This document shows positions 23,595 to 33,654 of a stretch of DNA of 64,000 bases, piece by piece. The DNA lies in contig WTXI01000008.1 in the NCBI GenBank assembly GCA_022376515.1, forward strand, positions 434,001-498,000. The letters are read 5' to 3'. How positions within the stretch are numbered: position 1 is the first letter of the stretch; each line of letters opens with the position of its first letter. The translations under genes were made by a program, and so were the position numbers. Source of the DNA: Lactifluus volemus. Its lineage: Eukaryota; Basidiomycota; Agaricomycetes; Russulales; Russulaceae. Under the pieces are notes generated by a model. That model worked only from the letters and a program-made list of their open reading frames with translations, was not told the DNA's origin and did no database searches.

Positions 23595-25547
23595 TTTTTT
23601 TTTTGATCTGCATTTATATAGCGCTGAGAGTCTACAAAAGACAAAGATGCACACGACTACGTTTACAATCTAAACGACTGAGAAAAATAATCTGGTGGGC
23701 TGGGAGTGGTGAGATGAACTTTTAACATAGGAAGGTGTGGTTTGGGTGCAAGGGTAGGTGGTGGGTGGGGGGGATATGAAGGCGAGAGCAGCGTGCTCAG
23801 CCGTGATCTTCTGGGGGGGGTCTCTTCTTCTGGGCCTTACACAGGCCTGGGTCATCTCAATAAATTTAGCTAAAGCCTCTCCGCCTGCTTTTGTCCCAAA
23901 AAGGATGTCCATGGATAGCGTTGGGGACGCTGGGATGAGGAACGACTCTCGGGCCTCTCTGAAACGAGGGCATCGTGCGAGGACGTGGTGTGCGGTCTGC
24001 AGCGTGGTGAGGCTGCATTCGCATCCATGTGGATCGGGGGCTTTTGGTCGGTGTCGAGCTGAGTATTCCCCTGGGAAAGCATGTTCAGTGAGGAGGCGAA
24101 TTAGAGTGCAGAAAACTGGGCGAGCTGCCTTCCCAGCTCCCAGCATAAAATCGGGGGGTTGTCCTGAAGGTGGTTGGTGAAGAGCTCGGAAGACTGGGCC
24201 CCGGTGCGAGCTTTCCAACCAGTCTTGCTTCCATTCAAGGAGGGCTTCGCTCTGGGATTTCTCTCGGAGCGCGCTGATCGTGGATGGCGTGTCATCCGGG
24301 GGAGGGAGAGGGGCCGCTCTGATTGCGATTTCTTGTAAACGTTTGACCGGGTTGAAGCTGGCTGAGCCCGGGAACCATTGGAGTGTGATTGATGTCTCGG
24401 GGAAGGTGGAGAGAGTGTCCGTTAGAGAGTCGCATATAGTGTGGCATGCTGCGGCGTTGTCGTGGCAATCCACAACCTGACAAAATCGTAAGATGTGGTG
24501 ATCTGCGGTGAGGATTTTTACCGTGTTGGAGGTTTCCTGGGTCAGGAGGTCCCTGGCCAGCTCTGCTGCTTCAGCTACCGCCTGGAAAGCGGCATCCCTT
24601 GCGGAGGCCTTGGGGCCTACTACCAGAGCCCTTGATCCTACCTCCTCCCCTCGTCTGAAGCCTACACAGGCACCGGTCCAGACTGGGCCTTCCTGGTTTG
24701 GATTGGGGCCTAGTGCGCGGCAATAAATGAGGATGGTGTTGACGTGCTTGTAGTGGTTCTTGATTGTGCTCGCGGCCAGGGCTTTCCGGGTTTCCCCAGT
24801 GCACTGGTCTGGCACAATCGTGAGACGTCCGGGTGGTGCACAGCGTCTCCATGGTGGGTGCGCGTGGTTGGGCGGATTCCGGCTTTCTACTGGGACCAGT
24901 CTGCTGAGACAGCGGATACAAGAGTCCGGGGGTCGTGCTAGGTCAGGGTAGGGGAGAGGGATGCCACTTCCTTCCGGCCTACTCCACGGTCGGCCCAACC
25001 GCTGGAGGACGGGGGAGTTGGTAGGAAGGGTGAGAAGGCGCACCCCTGCTTGGGCTGAAAATTTGGTGAGATGGATCTTCATTGGGAGGATTGCTGTGAG
25101 TTGGTGGAGGGGCTCGCGGGGGGTGCTGCGGAAGGCACCCGTGATGACTCTGATCGCCGTATTTTGTACTACTTGCAGAGTCGCGATGTGACGTTTTTGG
25201 CCTCGAAACCAAATCGGGGAGCCGTAAGTGAGGGCCGGGAGACAAATGGCGTTGTAAGCCAAATGCCAGTTGCCGTGGTCGAGATCCCGGATTGAGTTTC
25301 CCAGCAGTTGGAGGGCTTTGATAGTACTCTTTGTTCGTGAGGTTACGATCGCTAGGTGTTTGTCCCATGCCAGCTTGTGATCAAAATATATCCCTAGGTA
25401 ACGCACATGGTCAGCTGCATTCACTGAGTAGTAGGTGAAAGAGTCCCAGTCTGGGAGGTAAATCAGTCGTGGGCGTGGGCCGTGGATATTTGGGTTGGGC
25501 CGCCGGCGGGAAAAGAAGAGTACTTTGGTCTCCTCCGGTTCGATGGT
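23595..25547 (-). mobile_element. 5'-truncated non-LTR retrotransposon (Tad/Deceiver-like LINE)
   Basis: Minus-strand element: poly(A) appears as the T run at the left end, truncation is at 25547, and a perfect 19-bp target-site duplication bounds both sides. This is the hallmark of target-primed reverse transcription. A single uninterrupted frame runs from the truncation point to a stop at 23670, followed by a 3' UTR of about 65 nt, so the insertion looks fairly young. Confidence 0.92.
23670..25547 (-). CDS. LINE ORF2 C-terminal part: reverse transcriptase thumb, RNase H-like region, zinc knuckle
   Basis: 625 codons open from the truncation point. Starts in the RT thumb (EETKVLFFSRRR, then HVRYLGIYFDHKLAWDKHL, typical of the YLGV.LD..L motif). 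A region with the position of an RNase H domain follows (GACVGFRRGEE, LQWFPGSASFNPVKRL), but the usual catalytic Asp of TDGS and the His of PGH are not present (TGA and PGS). Near the C-terminus is a C-x-C...H-x4-C knuckle (GCECSLTTLQTAHHVLARC). The RT catalytic YxDD lies in the missing 5' part, so the copy cannot move by itself. Confidence 0.88.
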   Translation of the reverse strand, partial: TIEPEETKVLFFSRRRPNPNIHGPRPRLIYLPDWDSFTYYSVNAADHVRYLGIYFDHKLAWDKHLAIVTSRTKSTIKALQLLGNSIRDLDHGNWHLAYNAICLPALTYGSPIWFRGQKRHIATLQVVQNTAIRVITGAFRSTPREPLHQLTAILPMKIHLTKFSAQAGVRLLTLPTNSPVLQRLGRPWSRPEGSGIPLPYPDLARPPDSCIRCLSRLVPVESRNPPNHAHPPWRRCAPPGRLTIVPDQCTGETRKALAASTIKNHYKHVNTILIYCRALGPNPNQEGPVWTGACVGFRRGEEVGSRALVVGPKASARDAAFQAVAEAAELARDLLTQETSNTVKILTADHHILRFCQVVDCHDNAAACHTICDSLTDTLSTFPETSITLQWFPGSASFNPVKRLQEIAIRAAPLPPPDDTPSTISALREKSQSEALLEWKQDWLESSHRGPVFRALHQPPSGQPPDFMLGAGKAARPVFCTLIRLLTEHAFPGEYSARHRPKAPDPHGCECSLTTLQTAHHVLARCPRFREARESFLIPASPTLSMDILFGTKAGGEALAKFIEMTQACVRPRRRDPPQKITAEHAALAFISPPPTTYPCTQTTPSYVKSSSHHSQPTRLFFSVV

Positions 25548-25566
25548 CAGGCAGGTCCCCCTTCTT
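25548..25566. repeat. LINE target-site duplication, right
   Basis: Identical 19-bp partner of 23576-23594, joined directly to the truncated 5' end of the element. Confidence 0.92.
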
Positions 25567-26570
25567 CATAAGAATACAGTAAGAAAAAAGGACAAGCTTC
25601 TGTTCCGGTTACGTACCCTTCCCACTTTGTCATTACTGAAGGATTATCGTAAGGACACTGGGTGGATCGCAAGAATAGCATTTAACTTCCTGAGGAGACC
25701 AACTACTTGAATTGGAATTCCCATTTCATAGCGTTGAATATGCGGGACCCATTTCATGCAGCTCCAAGCGTTCTGAGGAAGGTTCCATGCATCCCAGCGC
25801 TCAGAAAAATGACTCCGAACCCCGACGCGATTGCCGAGCGAAAAAAAAAAAAGCGTACGGAGCTTCTTTGGCTTGATGTCACAGCCTAGCCAATTCGATG
25901 CATAGGATCGATCAGTCCAGTTTCTCGAGGGAAACAGTTTAACCGTCCGCCTGTTCGAAGGTGAGATCGATGAGCATTGTTAATGGCCATCATGATCACG
26001 AACTGCCGCCTGTAGCACCTCACCTCACGTCGGCCTGCACGCACAACGAACAACTATAATGGCGAGATGTTTGGGCGTTTGACCGTAGCGTCGCCTCGCG
26101 AGGGAGGCCATGCAATTCCCTCAACGTAACAAGGGAAATAAATATTGCGGCGCAAGAAGACTAGGATGCCAGTGTGAAACTATAAATGGAGCCTAACAAC
26201 TGGAAACGACCTTCCAACTGGTGAAGCTCAGTGAAGCCCTAATTCAGATATTAGGCAGGTTGTCAGTGGGTGGCTACAACGGCAATCGTGGATATTAGCA
26301 CCCTTTTCGTCAGACAATCTCGAATGAGTACTATCGTTCATCACCTGTTCGCCAAGGCGGCACCGGTTCTAAGTTGGCACATCTGGAATATCTGACTTCG
26401 GCCTTGAAATACATCGTTTGTGACATGTTTGAGCAAGGCGGACCACGTGTACTCAGCGAGCGTTTTCTGCATCAAATTGGTCAGATTGCCGCTCTTCTAG
26501 CTTCCAGTAATCGCGTCTCCCGACATATACTATACCCCCATATCTGACTCCCAACGATTCACCCCGCAGC

Positions 26571-27504
26571 ATGAGTCCTCCTCGCCCCATTAACCCCACT
26601 TCTCTTGTCACCCGCCTCGACAATCTCGCTCGCCCCCACCTCATCGACACCCGCCCCGCTGCCGCTTTCCTCGCTTCCCACATATAATCCAGCACAATTT
26701 TGCCATCTCTCTCATTCTCACAAACCCGCCGCCGCCGGTTTCGGCTCAATCGATGCCCTTCGTCAGTTCATCGTCCCTGAGCCTTGCAGAAAAGTCTGGG
26801 ACGCTCTAATAGCCCCGGGAGGTTCAAGGATGGTGACGTGATCGTCTATGACGAGGAAATGAATCCACAAGACAGGATGCTCAGGTCCCCGCTTGGGCCC
26901 TCTTTCTCCTCTCCTTGTTCGCGGCAGGGCGGACTATCTAGGGGATGGCATGCTTGCTGTTCGTGCTCACCCTGCATTGTACAACTTTAACATTTCATAT
27001 AATAACACGCTCTCCCCCACATGTCGGATTCGGTCTACGAAGAGCATCATTTCTTTCTTCGACTTCCCCGCCGCCGAAGCCTGAGCTCACCTCCCTTTCC
27101 AAGCCAAAGCAAGGCGCGGGCCTCTTCCAACTCGATACTCCCACCGCCGCGCGTTCAAAAACTCTTCCAGACATCGAGCTCAACGCGGGTTCAACCCCCG
27201 TCCAGATGCTCGCCAACGCTTTTCCAGGCAATAACACCGACACCAGTTCCTGGAACATCACCGATGCCACACCTTCTTCGCCTCCCTCCGTTTCCGTCTT
27301 TCTACTTCCGCCACCACGCCGATCGTCCCTGACCGGACTTCGCAAAATTGATAGAAAACCCGCCGAACGCCTTGGCCCACCAAAGCTTCAGGTGCGCTTC
27401 GCCACTCTTGCTGCTCCTCCTTCCGCCACCTCCTGGTCCAGCGGAGGCGGCGGGAACGGCTCCCAAGCGCACACTTGCCGTCCCACCTCACTCTCGCCCA
27501 CTTA
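26571..27504 (+). pseudogene. Decayed rhodanese-like/dual-specificity-phosphatase-type gene
   Basis: Begins ATG with an intact rhodanese-like opening (RLDNLARPHLIDTRPAAAF, LASHI), then a stop. The sense continues in other frames: GFGSIDALRQFIVPEP, DGDVIVYDEEMNPQDR, GLFQLDTPTAARSKTLPDIE, RRSSLTGLRKIDRKPAERLG. At least three frame changes or stops are needed to join them. The order and wording recall the long N-terminal part of basidiomycete phosphatases in which a rhodanese (CDC25-like) fold precedes a DSP domain; no HCxxGxxR motif is present here. Family call from memory, moderate; the decay itself is seen directly. Confidence 0.45.
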
Positions 27505-27817
27505 AACCACACACCCCCTGCCTCCGCCAGGTATGGTGAGTTCCTCCGTGCACCGCCGTCGCCCAATGTGCTCTCTTCTCCTATAACGCCTATTCCTCCA
27601 CGATAGATGGCATGATCCAGATGCCAGCGCCGTCAATGACATCCTAAAACCTGGCCCACACCCAGGCTAACCCCCATCGCTAGCCAGCTTCGCACCAGCA
27701 CGACACCTCTTGAACACGATTGCTTTGCACCCCTTCCCTCCCAACCACCGTGACCACGAACCGCACGCCATCAGTTATTATCAAAGAAATTAAGCCAAGA
27801 ACACCGCCATCGAAAAC

Positions 27818-28213
27818 GTGGGGAACGTGTTGGCTGAACAGCGACCACTCCGCTCAAGCATAGTAGCATACTACTCCTCCCTCCCACCCCACCCGCAGGC
27901 AAACACCCATCAGTCTTCCAAGGCTCCAAAGGCGGCGACTGAACAATTTTCTCCTCATCTCCGCTCCTACACAGTGAAGTTCCGACCCGACCTGCCCACC
28001 AGCTGTCCTTGTGGCGATCCCATCCAGAGTATCGAACACGTTATCTCTGGAGTCCGACTACCCATTCTACACAAAAGCCCCCGGGAAATCCTTCGATCGA
28101 TCGATCCTGACTCCTCGCTACCTATCTTCCTTGGCACCATCCAGAGAGGTGAGGCGATGATCCGCTTCCTCAAAACCACCCGGCTTCCCAGACAGACCTG
28201 GGACTTGGGATAA
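27818..28213 (+). pseudogene. LINE ORF2 3'-terminal fragment
   Basis: The last 130 or so codons of a LINE-type polyprotein on the + strand: a zinc-knuckle-like CPCGDPIQSIEHVI, then LPIFLGTIQRGEAMIRFLK, the usual tail of fungal LINE ORF2 proteins (GT..G...FL). The final cysteine of the knuckle is not in place. Opposite orientation to the LINE at 23.6-25.5 kb and clearly different in sequence. Directly precedes the pheromone repeat units. Confidence 0.55.
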
Positions 28214-30209
28214 CATTTCCAGGTGTAGAAGTTGATAGAAGTCCATAGCACATCCGTACCCCAAACCGTCACTGAGATATCTTGACCTTAGCGCAGACGA
28301 TACAAGTTTACATTTGTTACGGTCGATACCCGTTCTACCTCTCGTCGGATATTACTGTAAATTTTCTTTTCCCTTTCGCTCCTGGTGCTCGTAGTGATAT
28401 CGCCCTTCGTTCCCCGGCCTTTTTAAAAGGCCGAGGTTGGATAACATTCGCTTGCCAGTGATCGCATCGCTACCATTGTACTATCTCATCATGCTCGGTG
28501 GTCTCGAGTCTCGACTATACCTCGCAACAGGTTAGATACGAAAAATACCTTCTTTTCTCACAAGGATTGAGCCTTGGTCTCGCTTACAATAAGGTGTGTA
28601 TGGCGTTTCGTCTGATCCAAGGAACGTGTGGCGACAGTAGTTCGATTAGCGCGCATCATTATTGTTGTCGTTAAATGTGGTGGTAGGTGGCTTACAACTC
28701 TCGGAGATGGCCTCGAGTAGTTTTCGATGCCCGCCACGACCACCATCAAGCCGTATGCCGAAGGCACAGCTACTTCGGAGTCAATCTGGACCCGTCCGCA
28801 TGGATCATAGAGAGGGCACCCGTCCTCTAAGAAAACGCGAGGGCGCGCTGAGATCCGGCTGGTGAGGGTGATAGAAAAGTTAGCTTTGCAATGACCACCA
28901 CGAATGCGACTCGAAATCTTACCCCGCACTGGAAAATTATTCGCTGAAAATGAAGTTAGAAAAACAAAGCCTAAGCCGAAAGTTGCAAGTGAGCCCGCAA
29001 CTCGATCGGTTGATCGTCATCTGCCGACATGCTGTAGATCATATAGGCAAGTCCTTTTTTCCTGATGTGGCCGTGAACGGGTTTAAGCTGGAGCTTGCTT
29101 GGCCCGGGGTGTGGGTGTTTTTACGTTCGCGGTAGTACCGTGACCCTGCCAGGACGACGAGGGAGCCAATGAACATACAGGTACGCCTGCGAAGTGCCTT
29201 GAGGGCCAAGTACAAATTGGAGACAGTGATAATGCGACATGTGCGGGATTAATTTTTGTCAAGAGTCAAGGACACTTTCTATTCTCCCAGTATCCAAAGG
29301 TGCCAGTGCTAGTAATTCGCGGGTGGGGGAGATGATGGGGGATTGGTGTCGACGAACCCAGAAACCTGAACTCAGAGCGCCTACGGCTGGGAAGATGGAC
29401 TGACAGAGACTTCTGTTATCGCTTTTTGTTTTGATATTTTTTGGATATCATGTCAGTTTAACTTTTTGGTACTGACTGCCAGTGATTCGGACTCGGAAAG
29501 CACGCCCCAAGTCGCAAAGCCACCGGCAAATACCCAATTCCCCATACGCTTCTCCGAGGCATTCTGTAAGGAAGACGTGCACACATCGTCGCGAGTATTG
29601 TTACGCATATGGTGAGGACATCCTAACACTCGGTTGTCTTTGAATATAAGAGAGCATTCGTAGTACGAGATTTACATTCGTGATCAACAAAGCTTCAAGC
29701 TTGGCTCATCGTATCATGCACTTCATCATTTCGTACACGCCGTTTCACATTTTTTCACATCATCACATGAACGACCTGCACAATGATAGCAAGAATAAAT
29801 GATAACATGATCTATGATGATTTTAGGCATGGGTGGGTCACAATGGTCGTTCGTCCTCCAGTCTTGGATAAAGGACAGGTCATACGTTCCGCTCACGGTC
29901 CTCATCTGTTCCCCGACCCATTGCATTGGGTCAGACCCTTGCATCCTAGTTTCTGCAAACCTAGATGGTTACAGTAATATTAACCGACTGAAGCTGTTGT
30001 CGCTCTCAGTGTTGTTGTCCGGAGAGCTAGCTGTGCCTAGGAACGGATCGGGGCTCCCTGCCTCGCTGAACTTCAAAGAACTTGAATGCCGGCGGTGTTC
30101 ACTGAACAAGCCCTTTTGTTGTGCTGTTGTGAAACCTTTCTCTATTGTCTTGAACCTCACCTGCTCCGTTGTAATCCCCTAGGCTGATACGCGCCATGAA
30201 ATGTGAACG

Positions 30210-30217
30210 TATAAAAG
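30210..30217 (+). promoter_or_regulatory. TATA box of pheromone gene 1
   Basis: TATAAAAG, 89 bp before the start codon. The equivalent site in unit U3 (35548-35555) reads GATAAAAG. Confidence 0.7.
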
Positions 30218-30298
30218 GAGACGCTAGTCACTGGCTAGCAGCTAGCACTGGCAGACACATATTCAACCTTCTAAACACCCGCTAAACGCTACAAATCA

Positions 30299-30415
30299 AT
30301 GGATTTTTTCAACGTCATCTCTGCTATATTTCCCGACCCTTATCCCGACCACCAGCCTGATTACCCCACCGACACCGACGGTCCTGGCGATGGCGCCACA
30401 TGCCTCATCGTGTAA
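30299..30415 (+). CDS. Lipopeptide (CaaX) mating-pheromone precursor 1
   Basis: Intronless 38-aa product. Starts MDFFNVISAIF and ends DTDGPGDGATCLIV: Cys35 followed by two aliphatic residues and Val is a CaaX box for farnesylation, AAX removal and methylation. Basidiomycete pheromone precursors share this plan: about 35-60 aa, an MD(S/A)F-type start, an acidic/proline-rich middle and a glycine-rich stretch before CaaX. The usual charged pair about 12 residues before the cysteine reads DY here, not ER or EH. A TATA box lies 89 bp upstream. The copy in U3 conserves start, tail and CaaX although its middle has diverged, which argues for coding function. The family call rests on this architecture; secretion and receptor are not shown by sequence. 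Confidence 0.85.
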   Translation: MDFFNVISAIFPDPYPDHQPDYPTDTDGPGDGATCLIV

Positions 30416-31437
30416 TGGCATTTTCCACAACGGGGTCTAAAGACACTCTGATCGTGACCAAGGCTGGCAAGTGATTTTCTTTTACCTCCTATAATAGCAC
30501 ACAACTTATTCTTCACCCTGCGCGTCGCTGCACCCGATTCATCCCCGTTCTGTTGCATTTTCGTTAGCTCGTTTCTCCATGCGTTTCCTTCCTTTGATTC
30601 TATCAAGACAACACAAATGTCCTTTAACTTTTTGATTATCTATCCACGCACCTGTATCGCGTACATCTTGATTGTAGTGTGTGGATTACCTCCTGTACCA
30701 GTGGATGTATCATCATTTTCTATGAAGGCATTTCGCGTCTGTATATATGCATCTCCTTGCTACTCTCCACTCATGTTGGTACCCACCGGACCCGGTCAAG
30801 GGTGGCCATTTAAAATATGTGGCATCACGAGTTGGTAGGAGATGCACGGGCGAGAAAGATATGTAATGGCATTTGAAAGTGAGATGCTCTGGCAGTTGTG
30901 GGGTAAAATGCCCTTGCATAATGTGGTGACATAAGCGAAACGAGTCGCCGGCTGAAATAAGACACTGCACGAGGCACGGTACTAGTAAGCAGTCTGAGAC
31001 TACTAGGGGAGACAGATTCACCACAAAGGGAAACACGGGGCACGTCAGGATCATTGGAATAAAGGAAAGCTGAGAACCACACAAGACACGTGGCAGGGTA
31101 TTTGGGCTTTGAGATGAAGTAAAAGCAGCATACCGTGACAGCAAGGCACTGAGTCCAAGGCATAAGGAGAGGTGCGTGGATGAGGTGGCATAGCGAAGCA
31201 CAGAACTCGAGCTGAAAAGGTGAAAACGCCAGGAACCTGATGACCTGCTGCAACTACAGGCTTGTTACCGCAGCACTGAAGGTAGCGGAGAAAGGGCAGA
31301 GGGTTGGGTGTGAAGGAAGCTGAAACCGAGACACGGAATCGCATGACCCATAGACCCCCTCGCTTGCCCCCCTCGAACCGCTCCCGGTAGGACTCAGCCC
31401 GGGCACACCGGAACTTGGTGCCTGGCTGTCAATAACC

Positions 31438-33654
31438 CTCGTTGGATATTACTGTAATCTTTTTTCTTTTTTCTTTCGTCCCTGGTGCTCGTAGTGATAC
31501 AGATCACATTTTGTACCCCGGCATTTTCTAAACGACCGAGGTTGGTTAACATTCACATCGCTACCATTGTGTGATACCGTCATGCCCGATTAGGCTTGCA
31601 GTGGTCTCCGTTATACCTTGCAACAGGTTAGATACAAAAATACCGTATTTTTTTTCCCACAAGGATTGAGCCTCGATCTCGCTTACAATAGGGTATGTAT
31701 GGCGTTTCATTTGATCCAAGGAACGTGTGGCGACAGGAGTTCGATTAGCGCGCATCGTTATTGTTGTCGTTGATGGTGATGGTTGGTGGCTTGCAACTCT
31801 CGAAGAGTGGCCTCGAGTAGTTTGCGATGCCCGTCTCAGCCACCACCAAGCCGTATGCCGAAAGCACGGCCACTTCGGAGTCATCTGGACCCGTCCTCAG
31901 AGATCATAGAGAGGGCGCCCATCCGAGTCCTCTAAAAGACGCGAGGGCGCGCTGAGATTCGGCTGGTGAAAGTGATGATAGAAAAGTTAGCTTTTCAATG
32001 ACCATCATTAAGCCGAACCGTGATGTTGCCGCAAGTGAGCCCGCAACTCGATCGGTTGGTTGTCATCTACCAATGTGCTGTGGATCATATAGGCAAGTCC
32101 TTCTTTCCCGATGTGGCTCTAAGCTGGAGCTTGCTTGGGTTACTGGCTGTGAGGATACCTTTACGTTCGCAGTATCTCGTACCGTGATCCTGCCGGGACT
32201 ACGACGAGGGGGTGCCAATGAACCTCCAGGATGCCTGTGAACTGAGGAGCCTTGAGAGCCAAGTACAAGAGACAATACAACATGTGCGGGATGAAATTTT
32301 GTCAAGAGCTAAGGAAATTTTCTCTTTTATCAGCATCAAAAGGTGCTAATTCGCAGGTGGGGGGATGGTGGAGGGCAGTGGGGTGTCAACGAACCCAGAA
32401 CCTTGAACTCAGGACGCCTACGACTGGGAAGACGGTCCGACCGAAGTTTATGCTGCTTTTTTTTTGTTTATGTCGTCTATTGTTTTGATTTTTTTGGGTA
32501 TCATGTCAGTCTAAGTTTTGGGTAACTGACAGGGCGCTCGAATTCGCAGCGCCACCCGGCACATACCTGATTACCCATACGCTTCTCCGAGACATTCCAT
32601 AAGGAAGACGTGCACACACCGTCAGGAGTACGGTTACCCACATGGTGAGGACATCCTAACACTCATTTTTCTTTGAATCTAAGAGAGCATTCGTGGTCAA
32701 CAAAGCTTGGCTCGTCGTATCATGCCAGTGCACTTCACCGTTTTGTTAACGCCGTTCCACTTTTTTTACACGAACAACCTGCACGATGATAGCAGGAATA
32801 AATGATGACATGATCTGCGATGGTTTTAGGCATGGGTTGTCACAATAGTCATTCGTCCTCCAGTCGCGGACAAAGAATAGGTCATACCAACTCTTAGTAC
32901 GTTCCGCTCACGGACCTCATCTGTTCCCTATCCCAGTGTTGTTGTCCGGAGAGCTAGCTGTGCCTACTAGGAACGGATCGGGCTCCCGGCCCCGCTGCTG
33001 AACTTCAAATGATGCCGGCGGTGCTAACTGAACAAGTCCATCTGTTGTGGTGTCGTGACACCTTTCTCTATTGTCTTGAACCTCACCTGATGAAGGCATG
33101 TTTACGCATCAGTATAGACTTTGCTACTTTGGCCGTCTTTGGCCCACTGGGCCCGGTCAAGGGTAGCCATTTAAAAATATGCGTGATCACGAGTTGGCAG
33201 GAGATGCACGGGCGAGAAAGATACGTACGTAAGGGATTATTCAATTTCAATTAAAGGAAAACTGCGAACCACATAAGACACGTAGCAGGGTATTCGGGCT
33301 TTGAGAAGAAGTAAACGCAGCACGCAGCAAGGCACAGAGTCCAATGCGTAAGGAGAGGTGCGTGGACTAGGTGGCATAGCGAAGCACAGGACTGAGAAGG
33401 CGAAAATGCTGGAACTTGATGATGTGCCGCAACTCTAGGCTTGTTACGGTAGCGTAGAATGGAGCAGAGTAAGGCCAGAGGGTTGGGTGTGAAGAAAGTT
33501 GAAACCGAGCCCTGGGTCAATGGGTCATGCGATTCCGCTCCCACACTAGCCATGAAAGCGGACAGATGGTCATGCGGGCACGGAGCAACCAAGTTAGGGT
33601 TGCACGGGGTAGCACCCGGTCCGGGCACACCGGAACTGGGCGCCTGTCAATAAC
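31438..33654. repeat. Tandem repeat unit U2 (pheromone gene deleted)
   Basis: Middle unit, about 2.2 kb, same order of landmarks as U1 and U3. It runs straight from TTGTCTTGAACCTCACCTG to ATGAAGGCAT near 33090, whereas U1 has about 560 bp between these points (30164-30722), including TATA box and pheromone gene. Confidence 0.88.

Larger units (their letters stand above)
21490..26440. repeat. Tandem duplication unit B, interrupted by a LINE
   Basis: Direct duplicate of 18240-21000; longer because of a LINE insertion of about 1.95 kb at 23595-25547 and other small changes. The matching order of blocks on both sides of the LINE shows that the LINE arrived after, or independently of, the duplication. 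Confidence 0.75.
28341..31437. repeat. Tandem repeat unit U1 (with pheromone gene)
   Basis: First of three direct tandem units. Shared landmarks: CCTGGTGCTCGTAGTGAT near the start, ATTAGCGCGCATC, AGTGAGCCCGCAACTCGAT, GTTGTTGTCCGGAGAG, the pheromone gene, GAGTTGG.AGGAGAT, and AAACCGAG near the end. Length about 3.1 kb. Confidence 0.88.

Noticed and set aside
30713..31344. Overlapping minus-strand frames in unit U1, with relatives at 33251-33628 and 36366-36966, as a repeated hydrophobic protein
   Set aside because: The three units keep similar DNA here but their frames break at different places and no conserved protein start or domain appears. Better explained as shared non-coding repeat.
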